A stretch of DNA of 5,993 bases from an uncultured Lewinella sp. (GTDB lineage: Bacteria > Bacteroidota > Bacteroidia > Chitinophagales > Saprospiraceae), in assembly GCA_938021455.1 (NCBI GenBank), contig CALIGP010000294.1:1-5993 (forward strand), given 5' to 3'. Of this stretch, positions 1-5,808 are shown piece by piece. Position 1 is the stretch's first letter, and each line of letters opens with the position of its first letter. The translations under genes were made by a program, and so were the position numbers. The notes beneath the pieces are model-generated. The model saw nothing but the letters and a program-made list of their open reading frames with translations, ran no database searches and had not been told where the DNA came from.

Positions 1-1118
1 ACAAAGGCCTGCAGCAGCACTAACCGTTTGCCTGCGTCCGGGCGTGGGCGTTTGCCCCGCGCTTTATTCGTTCGTTTGTTGGGGTTGAAATCCAGCCCGA
101 GCAAATCTTTCTCCAGCTCCAGCAACTCCCGCATCAATAGCGGTTCTAAAGAAATACTTCCTGGCTCGAAGGCGTAAATTTTGTCCATCTCCGCCACCAC
201 CACAGCCCGGCTATTTTGCGCACGCAGCACGTGCAGCATCGCCCGTTCATGGTCATTAGCGCAGAGATTGCTGGCGGCGCGCCACTCTTCGTCGGTCCGG
301 ATTTTGAAACTGCGGTAGGCGGTCTCCCGCTTGCTCGGGCAGCGTTCGAAGATGCGGCTGTAGAGGTAGGCAGATTGCGGGTAATCCCCCAGGGCTTGCA
401 GGGCACCGGCGCGGTGGCCTTCGATCCAGTCGTAGATGATACTCGGGTTGGCATCAATCTTGGGCATCAGATAATCATAGAGTTCCAGCACATATTCGTG
501 CTCTTTCAGGTAGTGGGCCAGGCGCACGATCTGGTAAGCGTAGCGCAGGCGTACGTAATGACTCTCGGTGGCTTTAAAGCGATCCAGACCCTCGTTGATC
601 AGTCGTTCCATCTCCACCCTTCTCCGCTCGGGCGGCGGCAGGGTTGATTCCGTAGGCACCGTCACGTTGGGCTCACAGCGTTTGGCGAAGAGCAGGTATT
701 CCACCACTTCTTCACAGCGGTAACTGAGCAGGTGACTGGCGAAGGTATTCGTCCGGAAACCCGATGGCAAGTCAGCTGTTTTAGCATCCTTTTTCCCGAT
801 CAGAGCTAGCAGACGTTGCAGCCCATTTGTTGTGTTACCATAGATGATGGCGTTGAGATGTCCGGGTTGCACGCCTTCGCAATACCGCTCATACCACTCC
901 ATGATATTGTCGTCATAGCTGACCTCTCCCCTCTTGTTCGCAACCTCCGGGTAATACTGCCGAAAGGCATCGTAAAAAGGCGACAGCCGGCTATCGTATT
1001 CCACCACGGCGGGGTTTAGAAAGCGATAACCGTAGAAGGCCGGGCCGGGCATACATTCTGCGGGCAGCAGCGCGGGCAAGAGGAATAGGAGCAGAAAAAA
1101 AGGACGCTTCAGTACCAT
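1..1118 (-). CDS. Large exported protein with TPR-like region, partial (N-terminal 372 codons)
   Basis: Reading the minus strand from the ATG at 1118-1116 gives an uninterrupted frame to the left edge (372 codons plus 2 bases), so the C-terminus and stop lie outside the window. Residues 1-20 form a signal peptide: MVLKRP, then a Leu/Phe-rich core ending in LLPA. Cleavage before Glu21-Cys22 is likely. The -1 Glu argues against a lipobox, so the product is probably soluble-secreted or surface-bound rather than a lipoprotein. The mature start (CMPGPAFYGYRFLNP) is followed by an aromatic-rich stretch. Residues 165-270 are helical. Residues about 233-265, with AGALQALGDYPQSAYLYSRI, match the spacing of a tetratricopeptide repeat. 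Residues 345-365 are Lys/Arg-rich. The frame uses G/C-ending codons like the DUF819 gene. It is divergently oriented from that gene. I do not recognise a named family. It resembles long hypothetical secreted proteins of Bacteroidota. The gene is near certain, the function unknown. Confidence 0.85.
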   Translation of the reverse strand, partial: MVLKRPFFLLLFLLPALLPAECMPGPAFYGYRFLNPAVVEYDSRLSPFYDAFRQYYPEVANKRGEVSYDDNIMEWYERYCEGVQPGHLNAIIYGNTTNGLQRLLALIGKKDAKTADLPSGFRTNTFASHLLSYRCEEVVEYLLFAKRCEPNVTVPTESTLPPPERRRVEMERLINEGLDRFKATESHYVRLRYAYQIVRLAHYLKEHEYVLELYDYLMPKIDANPSIIYDWIEGHRAGALQALGDYPQSAYLYSRIFERCPSKRETAYRSFKIRTDEEWRAASNLCANDHERAMLHVLRAQNSRAVVVAEMDKIYAFEPGSISLEPLLMRELLELEKDLLGLDFNPNKRTNKARGKRPRPDAGKRLVLLQAF

Positions 1119-1186
1119 AGGCTGGCAAGATACGGCGGAGGCTGTGATTTGGAGGGCGACGGTGCGCAGGTGCCATGTACCCTTAG

Positions 1187-1201
1187 TGCGCCAATGGCGC
1201 A
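1187..1201. promoter_or_regulatory. Perfect 15-bp palindrome in divergent intergenic region
   Basis: TGCGCCAATGGCGCA has two 7-bp arms around a single central base. The one-base centre rules out an RNA hairpin of the full stem, so a site for a dimeric DNA-binding protein is the more natural reading. It lies 69 bp upstream of the minus-strand start and 147 bp upstream of the DUF819 start, so it could act on either gene. The symmetry is seen directly; the operator role is inferred. Confidence 0.35.
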
Positions 1202-1244
1202 GTCCCGGAGGGGAAGGGTTCAGGAGCCGGGGGAGTTGGATTTT

Positions 1245-1265
1245 TAGGATTCGAAAATAGGATTC
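1245..1265. repeat. Direct repeat TAGGATTC, two copies 13 bp apart
   Basis: TAGGATTC occurs at 1245-1252 and again at 1258-1265, separated by GAAAA. It lies between the palindrome and the heptamer array in the divergent spacer. Two sites on nearly the same face of the helix could be a binding-site pair. Eight-base repeats also arise by chance in low-complexity intergenic DNA, so the functional reading is weak. Confidence 0.3.
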
Positions 1266-1296
1266 TTAGGAAGTGGAGCACCTTGCCCTAAATCAA

Positions 1297-1331
1297 ATAT
1301 CACATATCGAGTATCGCATATCGCATATCCC
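1297..1331. repeat. Five tandem copies of a 7-bp unit (ATATCGC-like)
   Basis: The units read ATATCAC, ATATCGA, GTATCGC, ATATCGC and ATATCCC. All five share the TATC core in exact 7-bp register. The block ends 17 bp before the ATG of the DUF819 gene, so it lies in that gene's leader or promoter. Cyanobacteria are known to carry heptanucleotide short tandem repeats. Whether this is a related phenomenon, a promoter-proximal regulator array or neutral slippage is not decided by the sequence. Confidence 0.8.
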
Positions 1332-1348
1332 TCCCTTATCTTCCCCCC

Positions 1349-2722
1349 ATGGAACCCTTCTTCACCAACGATGCCATCGTCTTCGGCCTGCTCATGATTG
1401 TGCTGGCCGTGATCTTCACGACCTCCAACAGTGAGCACCCTTTCTGGAAACGATTTTACACCTACGTGCCTACGCTGCTGCTGTGTTACTTCGTGCCTGC
1501 ACTGCTGCACTGGCCACTGGGCTTGATCGCCTACGACTGGTACCAGCCCGCGCTGGCGGGCGAAATTGGCCTGGCGTCTCTCAACGGTATGAGCTTCGGC
1601 GAAATCAATCAATACATCGAAGCGCAGGGGTTGAGTATTGCCGACTACAGCTCCTTCAAGGGCCACAGCAATCTCTACTTTATGGCCAGTCGCTACCTGC
1701 TGCCGGCCAGTTTGATCCTGCTCTGTCTCAACATCGACCTGAAGGGCATCTGGAACCTCGGCTACCGGGCCATCGTCATGTTTCTGGCGGCAACTTTCAG
1801 TATCGTCATTGGTGGCCCCATCGCGCTGCTCATCATCACCTATCTCTTCCCGAACCTCATCGGGCTGAACCCGGACGAGCTCTGGCGCGGCCTTTCCACC
1901 ATCGCCGGCAGCTGGATCGGCGGCGGCGCCAACCAGGCCGCCATGAAGGAAATCTTCGAGGTGCCGACCGGCATCTTCGGACAGATGATCATCGTCGATG
2001 TACTCGTCGCCAACATCTGGCTAGGCTTCCTGCTCTTCGGCGCGGGCCGGGCCGACAAAATCGACCGACTCCTCAAAGCCGACAACTCCGCCATCACCGA
2101 CCTCAAAGAAAAAGTGGAGGCCTACGCCGCTTCCGTCAAGCGGGAGCCCACCAGCCTGTCTACCTTCCAGATGATTGGTGTGGCCTTCGGCGGCGTGGCA
2201 CTGGCGCACTGGGGGGCAGATTTCCTCGCCCCCTTCTTCAGTCAGTTCTCTGAGACCCTCGAAGCCTGGCGACTCACCACCCTCAAGAGCGGTTTCTTCT
2301 GGCTCGTAGTTATCGCTACCACGGTTGGTTTTCTCTTCAGCTTCACCCCCATCCGGAAGCTGGAAGGCGTAGGCGCCAGCCGCTGGGGCTCGGTCTGCAT
2401 CTACATCCTCGTGGCCACCATCGGTATGCAGATGAACATCGGAGACATCTTCTCCAACCTCGGCCTCTTCGCCATCGGCCTCATCTGGATGATTATTCAC
2501 GTGACCATCCTCCTCTTCGTCGCCTGGCTCATCAAAGCGCCCTTCTTTTACGTCGCCGTGGGTAGTCAGGCTAATGTGGGTGGCGCGGCCTCCGCGCCAG
2601 TAGTGGCTTCCGCCTTCAGCCCATCTCTGGCGCCCGTAGGCGCCATCATGGCCGTCATCGGCTATGCGCTGGGTACCTACGGAGCACTGGTTTGTGCTTA
2701 TTTGATGGAGGTGGCTAGTTAG
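1349..2722 (+). CDS. DUF819 family (YjcL-like) integral membrane protein
   Basis: This complete 457-residue protein has the usual DUF819 length of about 380-460. It is a polytopic inner-membrane protein with roughly ten hydrophobic segments. The first spans residues 10-24, and there are clear ones near 113-127, 140-168, 210-231, 273-290, 315-333, 349-360, 371-394 and 425-452. Two glycine/alanine-rich signature blocks mark the family: GSWIGGGANQAAMKEI (187-202) and SQANVGGAASAPVVAS (406-421). They sit in equivalent places in the two halves, which suggests an inverted-repeat transporter fold like that of cation/anion antiporter and Na+:glutamate symporter families. The connecting segment 232-268 is charged and cytoplasmic-like. 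The family has no substrate I can state with confidence. The ATG is the first in frame, with no Shine-Dalgarno, as is normal for Bacteroidota. The gene appears to be a single transcription unit: the next gene starts 75 bp later, in a segment of very different base composition. Confidence 0.93.
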   Translation: MEPFFTNDAIVFGLLMIVLAVIFTTSNSEHPFWKRFYTYVPTLLLCYFVPALLHWPLGLIAYDWYQPALAGEIGLASLNGMSFGEINQYIEAQGLSIADYSSFKGHSNLYFMASRYLLPASLILLCLNIDLKGIWNLGYRAIVMFLAATFSIVIGGPIALLIITYLFPNLIGLNPDELWRGLSTIAGSWIGGGANQAAMKEIFEVPTGIFGQMIIVDVLVANIWLGFLLFGAGRADKIDRLLKADNSAITDLKEKVEAYAASVKREPTSLSTFQMIGVAFGGVALAHWGADFLAPFFSQFSETLEAWRLTTLKSGFFWLVVIATTVGFLFSFTPIRKLEGVGASRWGSVCIYILVATIGMQMNIGDIFSNLGLFAIGLIWMIIHVTILLFVAWLIKAPFFYVAVGSQANVGGAASAPVVASAFSPSLAPVGAIMAVIGYALGTYGALVCAYLMEVAS

Positions 2723-2743
2723 ATGCGGTGAAGGCTTGTTATT

Positions 2744-2775
2744 AAGCAAGTACAAGGTGCTTCCTCCATTTTTTT
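2744..2775 (+). terminator. Weak candidate terminator after DUF819 gene
   Basis: A 5-bp stem (AAGCA at 2744-2748 with TGCTT at 2758-2762, 9-base loop) is followed 6 bases later by a run of seven T. The stem is short and the T-run is offset, so this is a poor intrinsic terminator by itself. It lies where one would be expected, 22 bases after the DUF819 stop codon and before the base composition changes. Confidence 0.25.
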
Positions 2776-2796
2776 GAACGTGGCAAAAATAGTTTC

Positions 2797-3579
2797 ATGC
2801 TTAGGTTAGGCTCCACACTAGTATTAGTAATCATGGCTAAAATGGTGGCAGCATGTATGTGCTTCCCCGTAAATGAGGTTGAGGAATTTAAAAGGAGTGA
2901 TTATGTAGGCAAAGTTTTCGTCTTATTTAAGTCCGTATCGACAACGGAAGAAGACAGGGTCATTCATTACGTACTCCCCGTAGAAGAATACAAAAAACCG
3001 ATCAAAACGGTGTTTAAAGTAGTAAGCAATATCAATAGCTCATGTACTTTTGAAATGGACAGTAATGCTTTATGGATATTGAATGCCTCCTATAGAAGTG
3101 GAAAATTATGGACGGGCCAATGCACAGGCACTGTAAGAGTTCAGCCACCAAAATTGAAAGTATCTAACTATTCAGACTTTGTGAAGTACCACAATCAAAA
3201 GGTTAGGGAGAAAGTTGAAATGCTTGAAGTCATTATGAAAGGCAAGTTATTTGACTCTTCAAATTCGTTATTTTATACGTCCGTAAAAAATAGAGATCTT
3301 CAAGCTGTCCATGTCTCTAAAAATGATCTTATGGACGACTACCAAACGGTGCTGATTAGCGCCAAGTGCAGTTCCAACCTTATAATCAGAGATCATGAAG
3401 TTATCAAAGAAAGTAAGTTTTCAGAAATCAATAAGGAAGCGATAAATGTCCTAGGCAGAAAGTGTAACCCGATTGAGGGAGTTGTACTTGAGCCTGATAA
3501 AATTTACAACTTATACTATCAATTAACATACCTAAGGGAAGACAGTTTGTATACACTCTTTCAGGCAAAATTCAGGTGA
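2797..3579 (+). CDS. Exported protein with TIMP/netrin-like (NTR-like) N-terminal domain
   Basis: This is a 260-residue protein. Residues 1-19 are a signal peptide ending in KMVAA, so the mature chain begins with Cys20-Met-Cys22. Cysteines at 20, 22, 83 and 109 become positions 1, 3, 64 and 90 of the mature chain. This is close to the 1, 3, 70 and 99 of animal TIMPs, where 1-70 and 3-99 are disulfides. The strand pattern also fits an NTR-like OB barrel: FKRSDYVGKVFVLF at 31-44, VFKVV at 72-76, CTFEMDSNALWIL at 83-95, and GKLWTGQCTGTV at 102-113. VAAC also satisfies a lipobox, so the protein may instead be a lipoprotein anchored at Cys20. Residues 120-260, with Cys191 and Cys223, match nothing I know. 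The gene is visibly A+T-rich (21/60 G+C at 2881-2940), unlike the gene upstream, which suggests separate acquisition. Its stop is followed directly by a second in-frame stop (TGA TAG). The fold assignment is inference from the pattern; the role is unknown. Confidence 0.8.
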   Translation: MLRLGSTLVLVIMAKMVAACMCFPVNEVEEFKRSDYVGKVFVLFKSVSTTEEDRVIHYVLPVEEYKKPIKTVFKVVSNINSSCTFEMDSNALWILNASYRSGKLWTGQCTGTVRVQPPKLKVSNYSDFVKYHNQKVREKVEMLEVIMKGKLFDSSNSLFYTSVKNRDLQAVHVSKNDLMDDYQTVLISAKCSSNLIIRDHEVIKESKFSEINKEAINVLGRKCNPIEGVVLEPDKIYNLYYQLTYLREDSLYTLFQAKFR

Positions 3580-3582
3580 TAG

Positions 3583-3687
3583 ATTTGTGCTACAGCCACC
3601 AACTCGTCCCAATATTACTCGCAACTTAAAAACTGCCCATCTTGTTCTCGCGAAGTAGAAGATAAAACAGGCCAACATGCTAATTGA
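3583..3687 (+). pseudogene. Possible zinc-ribbon gene relic (34 codons, no start)
   Basis: Between two genes, and in the same frame as the preceding one after its tandem stops, 34 codons are open without an ATG. The later part reads LKNCPSCSREVEDKTGQ, which resembles the first knuckle of a zinc ribbon. The second CxxC pair is absent, replaced by QHAN and a stop. It overlaps the first 11 bases of the next gene. It may be a fragment of a lost gene or chance reading of noncoding DNA. Nothing indicates that it is translated. Confidence 0.2.
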
Positions 3688-3880
3688 ATCACCACTTTCC
3701 AATGTTCAGCTAGAGCTGTTGAGGATGTTCAGTCATAATCTTAATGATGATGACCTAACCTCTCTTAAGCGAATCTTAGCAAACTTTTTTGCTGAGAGGG
3801 CCAGTGATGAGATGGGCAAGCTTTGGGACGAGAACGGGTGGTCTGATGAAACTATGGATAAATGGCTTGAAAGCTGATTT
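3677..3880 (+). CDS. Small antitoxin-like protein
   Basis: This 66-residue acidic protein runs from the ATG at 3677. Residues 6-20 (PLSNVQLELLRMFSH) form one amphipathic helix. Residues 24-40 (DDDLTSLKRILANFFAE) form a second. The C-terminal half (EMGKLWDENGWSDETMDKWL) carries the KLWDE-(x)n-MDxWL signature. I associate this layout with small antitoxins encoded just before PIN-domain toxins in Bacteroidota and cyanobacteria. In such pairs the acidic tail binds and masks the toxin, and the complex often represses its own promoter. The stop codon is TGA at 3875-3877; the three bases after it are included here only as margin. The gene lies in the A+T-rich segment, typical for mobile TA modules. 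The next frame overlaps its end, as toxin genes usually do, but does not look like a PIN protein. The gene is likely; the antitoxin role is inferred from family resemblance and context. Confidence 0.7.
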
Positions 3881-4166
3881 AAGCTACTTGTGTATTTTAA
3901 CAACCGTTATTAACACGACACCAAAAGTGGACTTATGCAAAGCTAATCCATTGAGAGAACTTCTTGATGCTATAGTAATCAAACGGCCGTTAGACTCCTC
4001 TGCAATTGAAATTCAGAATATGTTGAATTGTTTCAAGTATGTGAAAATTGATGGTGTTAGTCAGATAACGGACGCTGAGATTGATGAATTGGCCAAAAAT
4101 GCTAAAACTAGCTGGTGGGAAAAGAACAAAGAGGGGTTCTCAGGCAAAGAAGAAATTGAAGGCTAA
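3846..4166 (+). CDS. Hypothetical protein overlapping the antitoxin-like gene
   Basis: An ATG at 3846 lies 32 bases inside the upstream gene in another frame and opens 106 codons. An upstream in-frame ATG at 3789 would overlap far more and would add a non-protein-like N-terminus, so 3846 is preferred. Residues 1-30 (MKLWINGLKADLSYLCILTTVINTTPKV) are poorly convincing. Beyond them the protein looks genuine: LRELLDAIVIKRPLD, then IEIQNMLNCFKYVKIDG, then an acidic/Trp-rich tail with EIDELAKNAKTSWWEKNK. The position is that of a toxin gene. The protein lacks the N-terminal V-x-D-T-N motif and the later conserved acidic residues of PIN nucleases, and I see no RelE, HEPN or Fic signature. It may be an unfamiliar partner, a decayed toxin or an unrelated insert. 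The true start may be a non-ATG codon nearer 3880. Tandem stops (TAA TAG) end it. Confidence 0.5.
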   Translation: MKLWINGLKADLSYLCILTTVINTTPKVDLCKANPLRELLDAIVIKRPLDSSAIEIQNMLNCFKYVKIDGVSQITDAEIDELAKNAKTSWWEKNKEGFSGKEEIEG

Positions 4167-4222
4167 TAGCAATAAAAAACATTCATTTTAGACACCAAAA
4201 AAACGACTCTAAACCTTGTGCT

Positions 4223-4768
4223 TTGAACTTCAAATTATCGCTACTCTTCTGGTTATCCTTATTAACCATTTCGTGCCAAAGCCCTGGTGACAATAACTAT
4301 TTATCAGACCGTAATGAAGGAATCTTCTGCACCAACACTTCCTGTCAAGGAAGCTATCTCGGCCCCGAATTCATCAACGGATCCGATGTCGCCCACCAGT
4401 TCTCCAATAAAATGTCTGCTGCTGTAGGAGATAAACTGAAGGAACTCTACGACAAGGAGCAATACTCCAAGGTTGATTTTTCGGCCATCACGATGTCAAC
4501 CGAAGGAATGGGTAGTGGAGAGGTAACCTATTACTTAAAGATTCCCTTCCTTCGCGTCAACTCAAAATGCGAAGCGTACACTTCCTTTGATCATGTAGGC
4601 GGCTGGAACCACGCACCTGAGTTACAAAAGCGTAAAAAGCAGCTGGCGCCCGCCTTAATGACAGGAGACGAACTCGACATCAGTGACCTCAAAAGGACCA
4701 AAGAAAATCTTCAGGAGTATTGGATTCAGTGGAGGAATAAGGAAAAATCCAAGCCGTGCAGCAAATAA
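4223..4768 (+). CDS. Lipoprotein of unknown function, TTG start
   Basis: A TTG start gives a 181-residue protein opening MNFKLSLLFWLSLLTISC, a textbook lipoprotein signal peptide with lipidation at Cys18. The first internal ATG (residue 64) would remove it, and no ATG lies between the upstream in-frame stop (4157-4159) and the TTG, so TTG is the supported choice. The mature part has two close cysteines (36 and 41) and others at 116 and 179. Several blocks read like a conserved domain: GPEFINGSDVAHQFSNKMS (48-65), YSKVDFSAITMSTEGMGSG (81-99) and SFDHVGGWNHAPELQKRKK (121-139). I recall similar wording in hypothetical proteins of Flavobacteria and relatives but cannot name the family or assign a reaction. 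Base composition is intermediate (31/60 G+C at 4561-4620), so the gene seems to belong with the downstream cluster rather than the A+T-rich block. Its stop is 35 bp before the next gene, which suggests cotranscription. Confidence 0.8.
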   Translation: MNFKLSLLFWLSLLTISCQSPGDNNYLSDRNEGIFCTNTSCQGSYLGPEFINGSDVAHQFSNKMSAAVGDKLKELYDKEQYSKVDFSAITMSTEGMGSGEVTYYLKIPFLRVNSKCEAYTSFDHVGGWNHAPELQKRKKQLAPALMTGDELDISDLKRTKENLQEYWIQWRNKEKSKPCSK

Positions 4769-4803
4769 TCAGGATTTTCCCTTCGTTCGAGAATTCTACC
4801 ATC

Positions 4804-5808
4804 ATGAGAAAAATCCTCCTCCTCTTACTCTTTCCTTTTCTGTCCTGTGTCGAAGATTACAACGGCGCTGTTGTCACGGGTGAAAGACTCTTCGTCGTAG
4901 CTGAAACCCCTGTTTTCGAAAGCCCCCTGGACCTCGCCGCAGACCCTTCCATCCTAAAATCCGGCGACACTCTCTTCCTTTACTACTCTGCGGAAGGAGG
5001 AATCGGTGTGGCTTATTCTCTCAATGACGGTGAGACCTGGAACATGCCCGACAACAACGCTGCATCCGACTACCTAGCACTTGCCCGACAGCCCGATAAT
5101 TGGGACAACACCCTGGAAACCGTCGAGGTTTTATGGGTAAACGGTACCTACCAAATGTATTATACCGGCTACCGCGAAGGGGAAAGTGACAACGAACACG
5201 TAGAAAATTATGAGATCGGCCTGGCCGAATCTTCCGATGGGTTCAATTTTGTAAGACATCCGCAGAGTGTCGACGAAGCCATCCTGAAACGGAACCGTTC
5301 TGACGACAACGCGCTGGACCGCCACGCCATGACCAGCCCTGGAATCGTGTTCGCCGATGGAGTTTACCACATGATCTATGCAGGGTGGAACGTGGCCAAT
5401 GATTGGACTGGCCCCAACGCGGGTATCCGGATCCTCGGTGCAACCTCTACCGATGGGGTAGAATGGAACAAGGTCGCAGAGCCCATCATCCTGCCTGCGG
5501 AGGTGACTTATAGCCCGGACATCAACGAGGCTAGCTTGCTGAAAGCCGACGACGGTACCTGGTACATTCCGTTTTCTACTGACCGGAGCATTGGCATTGC
5601 GCGGTCTTCAACCTTTGCGGGTGCTTACGAGGTTTACCCCCGGGCCATCGTCTCCCCCAATAGCAACTGGGCCAGCGAGGTAACTGCGCCGGATGCCATC
5701 ATTACAGACGGAAAAATGCGCATCTGGTACCACGGCGTAAAGGAACCTGAATTCTGGCCCTGGGTGATCGGGTATTCGGAAGCTGATTACCCACTGGAAT
5801 GGAATTAA
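4804..5808 (+). CDS. Five-bladed beta-propeller lipoprotein, GH43/GH130-like
   Basis: The ATG at 4804 gives 334 residues beginning MRKILLLLLFPFLSC. An earlier ATG at 4756 overlaps the preceding gene and puts 16 extra residues before the signal peptide, so 4804 is preferred. Lipidation is expected at Cys15. The adjacent Val-Glu-Asp resembles the acidic surface-export signal of Bacteroidota lipoproteins, so display outside the outer membrane is plausible. Five similar units can be read, each a G/D-x-(Y/L)-x-(M/L)-x-Y strand followed by an (I/L)G-x-A-x-S-x-DG-x-x-W hairpin. They lie near 55-79, 114-149, 186-221, 251-275 and 303-333. That is the fold of GH32/43/62/68 and GH130 enzymes. Asp48 in AADPSI is a candidate catalytic base of blade one. 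Glu242 (INEASLL) and Asp297 (APDAII) are further candidates, but the triad is not proven. Substrate is unknown; a non-catalytic sugar-binding role is possible. The stop overlaps the start of the MATE gene. Confidence 0.85.
   Translation: MRKILLLLLFPFLSCVEDYNGAVVTGERLFVVAETPVFESPLDLAADPSILKSGDTLFLYYSAEGGIGVAYSLNDGETWNMPDNNAASDYLALARQPDNWDNTLETVEVLWVNGTYQMYYTGYREGESDNEHVENYEIGLAESSDGFNFVRHPQSVDEAILKRNRSDDNALDRHAMTSPGIVFADGVYHMIYAGWNVANDWTGPNAGIRILGATSTDGVEWNKVAEPIILPAEVTYSPDINEASLLKADDGTWYIPFSTDRSIGIARSSTFAGAYEVYPRAIVSPNSNWASEVTAPDAIITDGKMRIWYHGVKEPEFWPWVIGYSEADYPLEWN

Noticed and set aside
216..647. 143-codon plus-strand open frame with an ATG start
   Set aside because: It lies wholly antisense to the better minus-strand gene, which has a signal peptide and TPR-like region; the plus-strand translation shows no domain logic.
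1483..2253. 256-codon plus-strand frame inside the DUF819 gene
   Set aside because: Arg/His/Pro-rich out-of-frame shadow of a G+C-rich gene with no recognisable domain.
1349..2722. Calling the membrane protein GltS (Na+/glutamate symporter)
   Set aside because: The Gly-rich signature blocks and the length fit DUF819/YjcL better; any relation to GltS is at fold level only.
2021..2755. 244-codon minus-strand open frame opposite the DUF819 gene
   Set aside because: Its Gly/Glu/His-rich translation is what the antisense of a G/C-ending-codon membrane gene produces; the DUF819 signatures fix the real strand.
2769..2796. Bacteroidota-type promoter (TTTG then TAnnTTTG) before the TIMP-like gene
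   Set aside because: The TTTG at 2773-2776 and TA at 2790 are too close together and the second box does not match; the transcript would begin at or past the ATG.
3641..3662. Imperfect inverted repeat before the antitoxin-like gene as an autoregulatory operator
   Set aside because: Only about six of nine arm positions pair, which is little better than chance.
3846..4166. PIN-domain toxin partner for the antitoxin-like gene
   Set aside because: No V-x-D-T-N start motif or later conserved Asp pattern is visible in any frame of this stretch.
4169..4222. Promoter or regulatory RNA in the A-rich spacer before the TTG-started gene
   Set aside because: A/T-rich but with no matching promoter boxes or stable stem.
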